Assembly: GCF_022179465.1 (NCBI RefSeq)
Contig: NZ_BPQV01000001.1
Coordinates: 62,001-126,000 of the forward strand
DNA: 64,000 bases
From: Methylobacterium organophilum
GTDB lineage: Bacteria; Pseudomonadota; Alphaproteobacteria; Rhizobiales; Beijerinckiaceae
Direction of reading: 5' to 3'
This document shows, one piece after another, positions 1 through 8,783 of the stretch. The notes under the pieces are model-generated. The model saw only the letters and a list, made by a program, of their open reading frames with translations. It did not search any database and was not told the origin of the DNA. The stretch's first letter is position 1; every line of letters begins with the position of its first letter. A program made the translations under genes and the position numbers.

Positions 1-1
1 G

Positions 2-184
2 GGCCTGAGTTTCCACGTCGGCGCCTCGGTCGGCGTCGCCCTCGCGGCCCGGGAGGACCCGGATTCCCTGTTCGGCCAGGCCGATGCCGCCCTCTACGCC
101 GCCAAGAACGCGGGGCGGAATACCTATCGGTTCGCCCCACCCGCTGCCGCACCGGCAGCGGGCCGCCACGAAAGGCGCGGTTGA
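2..184 (+). CDS. GGDEF-domain (diguanylate cyclase) protein, C-terminal fragment
   Basis: The window opens inside this gene; about 60 residues are visible. They carry the hallmarks of the end of a GGDEF domain: ASVGVALA, then an AD.ALY.AK..GRN.Y pattern (ADAALYAAKNAGRNTYRF). An Ala/Pro-rich tail follows and the frame stops at TGA 182-184. The family makes cyclic di-GMP from two GTP. The GGDEF signature, the start and any sensor domain lie upstream of the window, so catalytic competence cannot be judged. It reads in the same direction as psd, 60 bp downstream. Confidence 0.8.
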   Translation, partial: GLSFHVGASVGVALAAREDPDSLFGQADAALYAAKNAGRNTYRFAPPAAAPAAGRHERRG

Positions 185-244
185 CGCGGGCACGCCCCCC
201 TGCCATCGGGCGAAGGTCCACGCCCGCTGATCCGCCGGAGCCTC

Positions 245-955
245 ATGTCCGACCTCCTCGAGACGATCCGCCGAACGCTCGTGCCGATCCACAAGGAGGG
301 CTATCCCTTCATCCTGATCGGCATCGTGCTCACGGTGCTGTTCGGCTACTTCTCCCAGTTCCTCGGCTGGATCTTCCTGATCCTGACCCTCTGGGTCTGC
401 TACTTCTTCCGCGACCCGGAGCGCGTGGTGCCGGTGGGCGACGGGCTCGTCGTCTCCCCCGCGGACGGCCGGGTGAACCTGATCGCCACGGTGCTGCCCC
501 CGCCCGAGCTCGACCTGCCGCCCGAGCCGATGCTGCGCATCTCGGTCTTCATGAACGTGTTCGACTGCCACGTGAACCGCGTGCCGGTGACGGGCCGGAT
601 CGGGCAGATCCACTACACGCCGGGCCTGTTCCTCAATGCCGAGCTGGACAAGGCGAGCGAGGACAACGAGCGCAACGCCCTCGTGATGGAGACGACCCAT
701 GCGGGCCGGCCGGTGCGGATCGGCGTGGTGCAGATCGCCGGCCTCGTGGCGCGCCGCATCGTCGGCTTCGTCTCGGCCGGGGATTCGCTCCAGGTCGGCG
801 AGCGCTTCGGCCTGATCCGCTTCGGCTCCCGCGTCGACGTCTACCTGCCCGCCTCGACGCGGGTGCTGGTCGGGCTCGGCCAGAAGGCCGTGGCCGGCGA
901 GACGGTTCTCGCCGATCTCGGGGGTGGCCCGGAGCGGGCGTTTCGCCGTATCTGA
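245..955 (+). CDS. psd: Phosphatidylserine decarboxylase proenzyme
   Basis: A 236-residue protein that converts phosphatidylserine to phosphatidylethanolamine at the inner membrane. It matches the short proteobacterial/archaeal-type Psd: a hydrophobic segment at about residues 20-53, the [13 protein letters not shown] block near 102-114, and a C-terminal [11 protein letters not shown] motif. In this class the Gly194-Ser195 bond is where the proenzyme self-cleaves to form the pyruvoyl group; that is family knowledge, and the Gly-Ser is visible. The stop lies 5 bp before the pssA start, so the two consecutive steps of PE synthesis are very probably co-transcribed. The start at 245 gives the normal family length. 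Confidence 0.95.
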   Translation: MSDLLETIRRTLVPIHKEGYPFILIGIVLTVLFGYFSQFLGWIFLILTLWVCYFFRDPERVVPVGDGLVVSPADGRVNLIATVLPPPELDLPPEPMLRISVFMNVFDCHVNRVPVTGRIGQIHYTPGLFLNAELDKASEDNERNALVMETTHAGRPVRIGVVQIAGLVARRIVGFVSAGDSLQVGERFGLIRFGSRVDVYLPASTRVLVGLGQKAVAGETVLADLGGGPERAFRRI

Positions 956-960
956 CCGCG

Positions 961-1803
961 ATGGACGATCTCTTCGCCCCCTTCGAGCCCGATCTCAACG
1001 AGCCGCGCCGGCGCCGCTTCAAGCCGGTCCCGTTCCGGATGATCGCGCCCAACATGATCACGCTCCTGGCGCTCTGCCTGGGGCTGACCGCGATCCGGCT
1101 CGCCTTCGAGGGCAAGTTCGAGCCGGCGGTGATCGCCGTGGTGGTCGCCGCCGTGCTCGACGGCATCGACGGGCGCGTCGCCCGCCTGCTCAAGGGCACC
1201 TCGCGCTTCGGCGCGGAGCTCGACTCGCTTGCCGACTTCGTGAATTTCGGCTGCGCCCCGGCCCTGATCCTCTACGGCTTCGCCCTGCACGACCTGCGCT
1301 CGGTCGGCTGGATCGGGGCGCTCGTCTTCGCCATCGCCATGGCGCTGCGGCTCGCCCGCTTCAACGCGATGCTGGACGATCCCCACCGGCCGGAATGGAA
1401 GAAGGACTTCTTCGTCGGCATGCCCGCCCCCGCCGGCGCGCTGACGGGCATGCTGCCGCTCTATCTCAACTTCCTCGGCCTCTCCTTCGAGGGCTGGGGC
1501 GCGCCGGTCATCCTGGCCTATATCCTCGTCATCGCCCTACTCGTGGTCTCCACGGTGCCGACCTTCTCCGGCAAGACCTGGGGCAAGCGCGTGCCCCGCG
1601 ACTGGGTGGTGCCGATCTTCCTCGTGGTCGTGGTGGGCTTCGGCCTCGTCATCAGCTTCCCCTTCGAGAGCCTGGTGACGGTGAGCCTCGCCTATCTCCT
1701 GCTCCTGCCCCTCGGCACCCTCCAGTACCGGCGCCGCCTGAAGCAGGAGCCCGCGCCCGCCCTGCCCGCCTCCGGCCCCGACGCCCCGTCCGAGGGGCCC
1801 TGA
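961..1803 (+). CDS. pssA: CDP-diacylglycerol--serine O-phosphatidyltransferase
   Basis: A 280-residue integral membrane enzyme that makes phosphatidylserine from CDP-diacylglycerol and serine, the substrate of the upstream psd product. The CDP-alcohol phosphotransferase signature is complete: D67-G-x-D70-G-x-x-A-R75, then G84-x3-D88-x3-D92, the metal and substrate ligands. Several membrane helices follow (about residues 95-255). The ATG at 961 is chosen because it immediately follows the psd stop. The same frame is open further upstream, but only as a shadow of psd. The C-terminal tail is Pro/Ala-rich. Confidence 0.95.
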   Translation: MDDLFAPFEPDLNEPRRRRFKPVPFRMIAPNMITLLALCLGLTAIRLAFEGKFEPAVIAVVVAAVLDGIDGRVARLLKGTSRFGAELDSLADFVNFGCAPALILYGFALHDLRSVGWIGALVFAIAMALRLARFNAMLDDPHRPEWKKDFFVGMPAPAGALTGMLPLYLNFLGLSFEGWGAPVILAYILVIALLVVSTVPTFSGKTWGKRVPRDWVVPIFLVVVVGFGLVISFPFESLVTVSLAYLLLLPLGTLQYRRRLKQEPAPALPASGPDAPSEGP

Positions 1804-2147
1804 GCCCCCTCGGGCGGCCCCTCGGCCCTTCGACGATCCCTCCGGCTGCCTCCCGGTCGATCCCGCGGAACGAAATCGGGCCCTGGGCATTCCTGCCCGG
1901 GCTCGAAACGGTTCAGAGATCTTGAGAGCAGCCGCGTTTCTCTTCGCTTCTTCCGGAACACGGCGCTCGAACGTCCTCTACCGCGCCCGCGCGTCCTCGC
2001 ACGGGGCGGCGCGTCGCGACGCGCGCGATCGAGGCTTCACGCGCCGCCTTTCCGCCGAAGAATCCCTGCGCACGCATGCTTGTCGCGGGGGCGCCTCCGC
2101 CCATGTTGCGCTGCGAGGGGTTTTCGACAGAGCGGAGGACTTGGACA
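1804..2147. other. Intergenic region, no gene recognised
   Basis: No convincing coding sequence is seen in these 344 bases. A GC-rich stem-loop at about 1882-1901 (CCTGGGC with GCCCGGG, one G-T pair) may end the psd-pssA transcript, but it has no T-run. The rest is presumably the leader of the downstream secreted protein. Confidence 0.4.
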
Positions 2148-2573
2148 ATGATCGTCCCGAAGACTCGCGATGGCATGAAACGAACGCTGCTCGGCCTCTC
2201 GCTTCTCGCGGCCGCCGTGGCGCCTCTTCCGGCGCTGGCGCAGGAGGGGCTGAGCGCGCCGCCCCCGATCACCCTGCCGATCGCCCCCCAGGACAACCCG
2301 CTCTCCAACGGCGATCTCGTCTTCTACGGCAATTACTGCGGCCCGGGCAGCAAGGGGCCGGGCCTGCCGCCGATCGATGCCCTCGACGCCGCCTGCATGC
2401 ATCACGATGCCTGCTCGCCGGCGGTGGGCAGCGGCGCCCTGCCCAGCTGCGGCTGCAACCGCCGGCTCTACAAGGAGGCCCGGGCGGTCTCCTTGCGCCG
2501 GGACCTTCCCCAGGACACGCATATGGCCGCCCAGGTCGTGATGGAGGGGGCGAAGACCCTCGCCTGCCGCTGA
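2148..2573 (+). CDS. Secreted phospholipase A2-like protein
   Basis: A 141-residue protein with a signal peptide (residues 10-31, ending PALAQ) and the core of the secretory phospholipase A2 fold. A Ca-binding-loop-like YCGPGSKG lies at residues 63-70. It is followed by LDAACMHHDAC at 79-89, matching the A/C-C-x-x-H-D-x-C catalytic helix with His86-Asp87. Further Cys residues at 101, 103 and 140 could form the usual disulfides. The family hydrolyses the sn-2 ester of phospholipids; activity here is inferred. The start at 2148 is chosen because a GGAGG lies about 10 bp upstream; the ATG at 2175 is an alternative that also keeps the signal peptide. It follows the phospholipid-synthesis genes but is separated by 344 bp. 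Confidence 0.75.
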   Translation: MIVPKTRDGMKRTLLGLSLLAAAVAPLPALAQEGLSAPPPITLPIAPQDNPLSNGDLVFYGNYCGPGSKGPGLPPIDALDAACMHHDACSPAVGSGALPSCGCNRRLYKEARAVSLRRDLPQDTHMAAQVVMEGAKTLACR

Positions 2574-2582
2574 GCCGCCCAC

Positions 2583-2608
2583 GGCACCGCCGCCTTGACG
2601 GCGGTGCC
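2583..2608. terminator. Stem-loop between convergent genes
   Basis: GGCACCGCCG at 2583-2592 pairs perfectly with CGGCGGTGCC at 2599-2608 around a 6-nt loop. It sits in the 46-bp gap between two convergent genes, so it probably terminates transcription in both directions. There is no T-run. Confidence 0.6.
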
Positions 2609-2619
2609 GCCGGAGGGCC

Positions 2620-3018
2620 TCAGGCCTGCGGCGTGTCGGGCACGATGCCCAGGGCGTCGAGCCCCTCGTCCAGGAGGTCGCTCGCGTTCGGCGTGCCGAG
2701 CAGCTCCTTCACCACGCCGTCGCCGGCCGCCTCGCGCTCGCGGGCGAAGCGCACGGCGTTCGGCCATTCGGCGGCCTCCATGTCGCCGCGGCCGACATAG
2801 AGGAGGGCGAGCAGGTTGGCACGCTCATCGTCGTTGAGCCCCCTCAGGAACGAGCGGATCTCGCTTTCCGTGGCATCGTCCGTGCCGCTCACGAGCACGT
2901 CGGTCGCGCCGTCATCGATGGGGTTCGAGCCGGAATCCGGATCCGTCGGGCCTTCCTTCACCTCGATCGCCCGCAGCCTGAGGATGGTCTCCGTGACCTT
3001 GTCGAGGGCGATGTCCAT
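2620..3018 (-). CDS. DUF3775 domain-containing protein
   Basis: A 132-residue acidic, probably cytoplasmic protein with no signal peptide or membrane helix. The central region (about 50-115) matches the DUF3775 pattern: SEIRSFLRGLNDDERANLLAL, then Y-V-G-R-G and a run with W-x-x-A-V-R-F-A. These small alphaproteobacterial proteins have no assigned function. It is convergent with the phospholipase-like gene, and its start faces the secreted-protein gene at 3217. Confidence 0.75.
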   Translation of the reverse strand: MDIALDKVTETILRLRAIEVKEGPTDPDSGSNPIDDGATDVLVSGTDDATESEIRSFLRGLNDDERANLLALLYVGRGDMEAAEWPNAVRFAREREAAGDGVVKELLGTPNASDLLDEGLDALGIVPDTPQA

Positions 3019-3216
3019 TCACGAAACTCCCGTCTCTGGCATGGCGGCGCGGAGGCGGCTCGCCGGCCCCGCCTTGGAGCCCCGACAACACGCCAGAGGC
3101 CCCGCGGGTTCGCTTGCCGGCCGCGGCCTTGGCTCCGCGCCATCCGACGGCCCGAAATCATTGGATGCCGTCGCCACAAGACTTCGCGCAAAAGTTGCGT
3201 TTGGCTAGAAGACGTC

Positions 3217-4710
3217 GTGCCCCTTCCCGATCCGTCCCGCCTCGCCCGTCTCGGTGCCGCCCTCTGGGGTGCCACCCTCCTGGCCGCCACCGGCCTCCCC
3301 CGGCCGGCTTCGGCCGAGACGGAGAACAGCCTGCCCGCCTGCTATCCCACGGCCGGAGGCGCCCTGGAGATCTGCCGGAGCTTGGGCGAGCCGGAAGGGC
3401 TCCTGTTCGCGCCGCCCCCCTGCGCCTTCGCCTACGGCGTGCAGATCCTCCGCCTGAAATGGCGCGGGGCGCCGGGTCCGCTGCAATTCGTCTATCACGC
3501 CGAGCCGAAGCGCGAGACGCGGCGCGGCCACCGGGGGGCGGAGGACGGATGCCCGGGCGATCTGCGCGCCACCGATCCGAGCCTCGGCGGGACGCTGAGG
3601 ACCGGGCGGCAAGCGGAGCAGCTCGTCGCGACGATGCCCCCCTCCGCCTATCGCTTCTGGGCCGGGCAGGCGGCCTCGGGCGAGGCGCCGCGGCGGAAGA
3701 AGCGCCGGCGGGGCCGCAGGGCGCGGGAGGAGCAGCCCCAGGAGATCCGCATGGTCGCCGCGGCCGAGGAGGCCAGCGGCGCCCGGGATCCGATGACCGT
3801 GGCCGGCCGCGACTGGGCGGGCGACGACACCTATGCCGTGCTGATGCTCGCCACCGAGACCAACGACCAGGGGCGCCGTCACGTCCTGATCCAGGCCCGC
3901 ACCGCGGATTTCGAGCATTTCGACCTGCGCACCCGCGACGAGAGCGGCGCCACCGCCTGGACGCCCTTCGGCGAAGAGGCGTCGCAGCCCCGGCGGCGCG
4001 GCCGGCGCAACGCGCCGTCGGCGCCGGCCCTGGCACCGGTGCTCGACGAGGCCGGCAAGCCGATCACCGGCCATTGCGCGGCGCAGGGCGCCGAATCCCG
4101 CGGGCTGGTCGGCTCCGTGAGCGTGGTCGACCAGACCTATTACTACTTCTACACGGATGTGCTCCCGTCCGATTGCAGCGAGCCGGCGGCCAAGCGCCGG
4201 ATGGGGCTCTACCTGCGCACCAGCAAGGACGTGATGGCCGAGCGCAGCTGGTCGGCACCGCGCATGATCATCGAGGGGCTGCCGCCGGACACCCTGATGC
4301 GGGTGGCCAAGGCCAAGGGCATGGAGCGCTGGGCGGTCGCCTATTCCTGCTTCCGGCCCGCCAACGCCCCGGGCGGCCCGGTGGCGGATGTCTGCCTCCA
4401 ATACACGGCCACGCTCGCGCCCGGCGCGATCGCGGGCCTCACCCTGTTCTCCGAGCCGGTCGGCGCCGTGCGCTCGCCGGCCTTCCTCGGCCTGCGCTCG
4501 GGGGGCGACGGCAGCGGACGCTACGGCCGCGACGGCTTCTTCTGGATGACCGACCGCTACGGCAACCTCGACACGCCGTCGATCTACCCCGGCAAGGACG
4601 GCTTCCTGACCTGGCTCGACCGCCAAGCCCCGCGCAGCGACGGCAGCGAGGGGTCGAGCCTCTATGGCCGCCCCGTCTACTGGTCGACCTGGAGCGTGCG
4701 GACACGCTAG
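3217..4710 (+). CDS. Uncharacterised secreted protein with beta-propeller-like repeats
   Basis: A 497-residue protein that I cannot assign to a characterised family. A GTG start is chosen because a signal peptide begins there (hydrophobic residues 12-30, ending RPASAET). The mature part has blade-like stretches such as GLVGSVSVVDQTYYYFYTDV and GLYLRTSKDVMAERSWS. These recall the 'visible, displayed, x-x-S-x-D-x-x-W' rhythm of five-bladed glycosidase propellers (GH43-like), but no catalytic set can be confirmed. Two Arg/Lys-rich inserts (PRRKKRRRGRR near 158-168 and PRRRGRR near 265) interrupt the protein. It appears to be a single-gene unit. Confidence 0.7.
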   Translation: MPLPDPSRLARLGAALWGATLLAATGLPRPASAETENSLPACYPTAGGALEICRSLGEPEGLLFAPPPCAFAYGVQILRLKWRGAPGPLQFVYHAEPKRETRRGHRGAEDGCPGDLRATDPSLGGTLRTGRQAEQLVATMPPSAYRFWAGQAASGEAPRRKKRRRGRRAREEQPQEIRMVAAAEEASGARDPMTVAGRDWAGDDTYAVLMLATETNDQGRRHVLIQARTADFEHFDLRTRDESGATAWTPFGEEASQPRRRGRRNAPSAPALAPVLDEAGKPITGHCAAQGAESRGLVGSVSVVDQTYYYFYTDVLPSDCSEPAAKRRMGLYLRTSKDVMAERSWSAPRMIIEGLPPDTLMRVAKAKGMERWAVAYSCFRPANAPGGPVADVCLQYTATLAPGAIAGLTLFSEPVGAVRSPAFLGLRSGGDGSGRYGRDGFFWMTDRYGNLDTPSIYPGKDGFLTWLDRQAPRSDGSEGSSLYGRPVYWSTWSVRTR

Positions 4711-4790
4711 GCGCTCCCCGCCGACGCGGATCCGGTTCGGCGAAAGACAGCGCGTCAGGGCAAGGGTCTGGGGCCGTGCCCGGATTCGTC

Positions 4791-4889
4791 TCAGCGCCGC
4801 GAGGCAAGGTCGCCCGCGCGCCGGTGCCACATCAGCATCAGGCCCGCCACGACGAGCCACGGGCAGGCGATCCCGATGAAGAACGACAT
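4791..4889 (-). CDS. Small single-pass membrane peptide downstream of selB (32 aa)
   Basis: A 32-codon frame starting MSFFIGIACPWLVVAGLM and ending in a basic tail (WHRRAGDLASRR). It has one predicted membrane helix at about residues 3-21 and a positive-inside C-terminus. A strong ribosome-binding site (GGGAGG) sits about 8 bp before the ATG. It lies 102 bp after the selB stop on the same strand, so it may be the last gene of the formate dehydrogenase/selB unit. The function is unknown. The good SD, helix and charge pattern make it a more likely real gene than chance. Confidence 0.55.
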   Translation of the reverse strand: MSFFIGIACPWLVVAGLMLMWHRRAGDLASRR

Positions 4890-4991
4890 CCGATGTCCTC
4901 CCAGGGCGCCGGACGTCGCGGGCCATCCCGCACCGGCGCCGGAATGATAAGCCGGGCCGGCGCCGCCGCAAGGCTCGGGCGAGGCTCGTGT

Positions 4992-6893
4992 CTATCCCGG
5001 GCGCCCGTCCTCGCCGAGGATGACGCGGCGGTCGCCGATCCGGCGGGTGAAGCGGATCGCGTCGAGATGCTCCAGCAGGGGAATCGAGAACTTGCGGGAG
5101 ATGCCGAGGGTCGCCCCCGCCTCCCGTGCCAGAAAGCCCTCCCCGCCCCGGTCGGCCGGATAGGTCTGCGCGAGCTGCCGCTTCGCCTGCGCGATGGCGT
5201 CCTTGTGGAACAGGATCGTCCGCTTCTGCACCCGGTCGAGGGCGCGCACGAGGGTGCCGGCGCCCAGCAGGAAGGCGAGCGCCTCACGCCGGCGGATGTC
5301 GCGGCCGACCGCCTCGATCTCGTCGGGCGGGGTCAGGCCGCCCTTGCGGAAGAGGGCCTCCAGGGCGCGGACATGTTCGGTGGCGTTGCGGGCGGGATCG
5401 AAATCCGCCCGGCGGAACAGCGTGCCCGCCTGAACCGCATCCTTCGTGGCGACGAGGTCGCGCAGGGCCGCGGCGGCGGCGGCCTCGCCGAGGCCGCTCT
5501 CCCGGGCGAGCCGGTCGAGGGGGACGCCGTGCTCGATCGGGTGATCGCGGTGATGGCGGGCGAGCGCCGCCAGCACCGTCTCGCGCAGGCGCGTGAAATG
5601 CGCCGCATCGACGAGCCTGTCCCCGACCGGACGGGCGCGGATCTCGCTCAGGCGGCGGCGTACCCGATCCGGGGCCACGCCGACGGCGCGGACCAGATCG
5701 GCCTCGCTCACGCCCTCCAGGCCCCCCTGTGCCAAGCGGATGTCGAGGGCTTCGCGAGGGCCGCCGGCCGCGAGCGCGGCCAGATCCGCCAGCACCTTCG
5801 CGTCGTTGCGCTTGCGCCGCCGGGAGAGCGGATCGAGCACGCGGCCGCCGGCCACGGTGATCGGCGGCGCATCCAGGCGGAGGATGAAGGGCTCGCGCAC
5901 CGGAAGCGCGATGTCCTCCTCGGCGCGCAGTTGCGCATAGGCGGTCTCGCCGGGCTCCAGGGCTTCCCGGTCGAGCAGGCGCAGGCGCGCGGGGACCTCG
6001 GCGGTGCCGTAGAGGAGCCGGCAGGCGGTGCCGCCGGCAAGCGGCGCCTCGGCGGAGGCCACGGCGGTGAGCACCACGTCGATCCAGCGCGTCGGCGCGA
6101 GAAGACCGGGCGCGCACAGGGCCTGGCCCCGGTGCAGATCGGACAATTCGATGCCGCGCAGGGCGACCGCCGTGCGCCGGCCGGGCTCCGCCGTCTGCAC
6201 GCTGCGGCCGTGGATCTGCAGGCTGCGGACCGTGACGGCGCGGCCGCCCGGCATCAGCGCGAGCTTGTCGCCGACCGCGAGGGGGCCGCGGCGGAGCGTC
6301 CCGGTGACGACCGCGCCGAAGCCCGCCCGGGCGAAGACGCGGTCCACCGGCAGATAGGGGAAGCCGTCGTCGATCGCCGCCGGGGCGTCCTTCAGGAGCG
6401 CGCCCAGGGCCTGGGCCAGGGCTTCGAGGCCGGTGCCGGCGACGACGGAGGTCGGCACCACCACCGCCTGTTCGAGCCCCGCCCGCGCCGCCACCGCGGC
6501 GAGTTCCGCGCTGCGGGCGGCGACAGCCTCCGGGCTGACGAGGTCGCATTTCGTGAGGGCGATCACGCCCCGGCGCACGCCGACGAGCCGGGCGATCTCC
6601 AGATGCTCCACCGTCTGCGGCTTGATGCCCTCCTGCACGTCGACGGCGAGCAGAACCGCGCGCATGCCGGTGGCGCCGGAGATCATCGCCCGCACGAAGC
6701 GCTCGTGGCCGGGCAGGTCGACGAGGTCGATCTCGCCCTCCGGCCGCCGCAGCAGGGCGAAGCCCGGGACGATGGAGACGCCGCGGGCCTGCTCCTCCTT
6801 CAGGCGGTCGGTCTCGACGCCGGTGAGGGCGCGGACGAGGGCGGTCTTGCCGTGATCGACATGGCCGATCACGCCGACGAGGAGCGACTTCAT
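4992..6893 (-). CDS. selB: Selenocysteine-specific translation elongation factor SelB
   Basis: A 633-residue GTPase that brings Sec-tRNA(Sec) to in-frame UGA codons next to a SECIS hairpin. G1 is GHVDHGKT (10-17), G3 DLPGH (59-63) and G4 TKCD (114-117). The EF-Tu-like beta domains follow, then a C-terminal series of winged helices (about 390-633) that binds the SECIS loop. Length and domain order match bacterial SelB. It is 90 bp downstream of fdhE on the same strand. Its obvious client is the formate dehydrogenase alpha subunit at the head of this cluster. No selA, selD or tRNA-Sec gene was found in the window. Confidence 0.97.
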   Translation of the reverse strand: MKSLLVGVIGHVDHGKTALVRALTGVETDRLKEEQARGVSIVPGFALLRRPEGEIDLVDLPGHERFVRAMISGATGMRAVLLAVDVQEGIKPQTVEHLEIARLVGVRRGVIALTKCDLVSPEAVAARSAELAAVAARAGLEQAVVVPTSVVAGTGLEALAQALGALLKDAPAAIDDGFPYLPVDRVFARAGFGAVVTGTLRRGPLAVGDKLALMPGGRAVTVRSLQIHGRSVQTAEPGRRTAVALRGIELSDLHRGQALCAPGLLAPTRWIDVVLTAVASAEAPLAGGTACRLLYGTAEVPARLRLLDREALEPGETAYAQLRAEEDIALPVREPFILRLDAPPITVAGGRVLDPLSRRRKRNDAKVLADLAALAAGGPREALDIRLAQGGLEGVSEADLVRAVGVAPDRVRRRLSEIRARPVGDRLVDAAHFTRLRETVLAALARHHRDHPIEHGVPLDRLARESGLGEAAAAAALRDLVATKDAVQAGTLFRRADFDPARNATEHVRALEALFRKGGLTPPDEIEAVGRDIRRREALAFLLGAGTLVRALDRVQKRTILFHKDAIAQAKRQLAQTYPADRGGEGFLAREAGATLGISRKFSIPLLEHLDAIRFTRRIGDRRVILGEDGRPG

Positions 6894-6983
6894 GGACTCG
6901 GGACGATGCAGGCGGTGACGGACAACCGCTGATTAGAGACGGCGTCACCTCGGGTGAAGGCCCTTGCCGCGGTCAAGGCCGGA

Positions 6984-8003
6984 TCAGGTCACGAAGAGCA
7001 GGTTGAGCCCGGCCTTGCGGAAGCCGTCCTCGACGATCTTCAGGTCGAGGCCGTAGGAGGCCACGTCGTCGGCGATGGGGTCGAGGGCCGGATCGCGGTG
7101 CTGGTGCAGGTGCTTGAGATAGCTGTGGCAGGTGCCGCAGGCCTCGACCTGCACGTCCTTCGAGAGCTCGTCGAGGCCGTAATAGCTGATGTCCTCGCCG
7201 GAGCCGCAGGCGGTGCAGCGGATGCGCACGTGGTTCCACAGGGTGCCGCAGAGGGAGCAGGACAGGTAGCGGGCCTTGTCAGCCGGGGTCCAGGACACGA
7301 TCAGGCTCGCGGTCGGCGCGCCGCCGCAGGCCGGGCAGACGCCGTCGGCGACCGGCTTCAGAGCCTTCGGGGTCAGCCGCGCGGCGAGCCCCGCGAGATG
7401 GACCTGAAGGGCGCCGGCGACGAAGACGCATTCGGCCATGCGCTCGACCGGGAAGGCGCCCTCGAAGACCTGCAGGGCGAGGTCGAGCCGGTCCTCGGCC
7501 GGCGCGGCCTTCAGCGCGGCGAGCGTCTGCCGCGCGGCCTCGGGCGCGCCGGAGAGGTCGACCTTGTCGAGCAGGGCGTCGAGGCAGGCGGGAAAGCCGC
7601 TTTCGTCGGGGAGCACGCTGCGCGAGAGCGCCGGCATGCCGTGCTCGGCGCGCAGGGCGAGGTCCGCCTCGGAGACGGGCGCTCCCGCCTCGGAGCCGGG
7701 GCTCTCCGCCTGCACCGCGGCCTGGGCCTCGGCGATGGCCGCGAGGAACAGGAGGTAGCCGCCGAGGGGATGCTCGGGCGCGAGCGCCCGGAAGCGGGCG
7801 GCGCGATCCCGGAACAGCGTCTCCGGCGCCGGCAGCCGCACGAACGGCACCGCGCCCGAGATGCCGATCTGGTCGGGATCGGGCTTGATCCGCTCGAGGC
7901 GGCGGGCGGTCGCCTGCCGGGCCTCCGCCTGCTCGGCGGGGGTGGACGGCGTGTCGTTGCCCGCCCCCTCCTTCGAGGGAGCGCGCTTGAAGAAACGGGC
8001 CAA
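6984..8003 (-). CDS. fdhE: Formate dehydrogenase accessory protein FdhE
   Basis: A 339-residue cytoplasmic protein needed to make active, membrane-exported formate dehydrogenase-N/O; it binds the catalytic subunit before Tat export. The C-terminal half carries four CxxC pairs (C223/C226, C249/C252, C263/C266, C289/C292), the rubredoxin-like metal sites of FdhE. The start is 3 bp after the gamma-subunit stop, so it belongs to the fdn operon. The N-terminal 30 residues are low-complexity and basic, a little longer than in enterobacterial FdhE. Confidence 0.95.
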   Translation of the reverse strand: MARFFKRAPSKEGAGNDTPSTPAEQAEARQATARRLERIKPDPDQIGISGAVPFVRLPAPETLFRDRAARFRALAPEHPLGGYLLFLAAIAEAQAAVQAESPGSEAGAPVSEADLALRAEHGMPALSRSVLPDESGFPACLDALLDKVDLSGAPEAARQTLAALKAAPAEDRLDLALQVFEGAFPVERMAECVFVAGALQVHLAGLAARLTPKALKPVADGVCPACGGAPTASLIVSWTPADKARYLSCSLCGTLWNHVRIRCTACGSGEDISYYGLDELSKDVQVEACGTCHSYLKHLHQHRDPALDPIADDVASYGLDLKIVEDGFRKAGLNLLFVT

Positions 8004-8006
8004 ATC

Positions 8007-8732
8007 TCAGTGTCCGCGCTTGTCGGTCGATCCGGTGCGGGTCGGCAGGCTGGCCGCGATCTGGCGGAACCACTTGCGGTGGTGCCGGTAGGCCCAGCCC
8101 CCCGTCACCGTGCCGCGCACCATCGCCCGCCCGGTGCCGCGCACCCAGATGCCGGCATAGATGTGCACGACGATGATGGCGATGGCCACCACCGCGGCGA
8201 GCGAGTGGCCGAGGAGCGCCCAGCGCTGCGTCTCGATGGTGGTGGCGCCGCCGAAATACTGCTCCCAGATCGCCAGCCCCGTGACGAACATGATGCCGAT
8301 CAGGGCGGTCTGCCCCCAGAACACGCCCTTCTGCCCGGCATTGTACTTGCCGAGCTCGGGCAGGCGGTCCTCGCGGTTGGTCACCACGTCGCCGATATGC
8401 TTCGACCATTCCACGTCGTCGCGGTTCGGGATGTTGAGCCGCCAGAAGCGGATGAACAGGAACGCGAAGCTGACCACCAGCGCGACGCCCATCCAGGGAT
8501 GGAAGGCGCGCGTGGTCTGCCCCCCGCCGAACAGGGCGGTGAGGAAGTTCAGGTAGGGCGTGAACATCGCCAGCCCGGACAGGGTCAGCAGGGTGAACAG
8601 GATCGCGGTGATCCAGTGGTTCACCCGCTGCAGCCCGGTATAGCGGGGCACGTAGAGGACCTCGGACGCCTCGGTCTTCACTTCCCGAAGAGGCCGGACC
8701 TCGCTGTCGCGAACGTCGGTATGGATCGTCAT
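8007..8732 (-). CDS. fdnI: Formate dehydrogenase gamma subunit (cytochrome b556)
   Basis: A 241-residue membrane subunit that takes electrons from the beta subunit and passes them to quinone. Four hydrophobic helices are visible, and the first begins with RVNHWITAILFTLLTLSG, typical of the FdnI/FdoI di-haem cytochrome b. Candidate haem His ligands occur in that first helix (NHW), the FHPWMGV segment and near VVHIYAG. It lies 51 bp after the beta gene and 3 bp before fdhE. The N-terminal 40 residues are an extra hydrophilic leader compared with E. coli FdnI. Confidence 0.94.
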   Translation of the reverse strand: MTIHTDVRDSEVRPLREVKTEASEVLYVPRYTGLQRVNHWITAILFTLLTLSGLAMFTPYLNFLTALFGGGQTTRAFHPWMGVALVVSFAFLFIRFWRLNIPNRDDVEWSKHIGDVVTNREDRLPELGKYNAGQKGVFWGQTALIGIMFVTGLAIWEQYFGGATTIETQRWALLGHSLAAVVAIAIIVVHIYAGIWVRGTGRAMVRGTVTGGWAYRHHRKWFRQIAASLPTRTGSTDKRGH

Positions 8733-8783
8733 CGGATCAGTCTCGTTCGAACGCCACCCGGGAGAATACCACGATCCGGCCGC

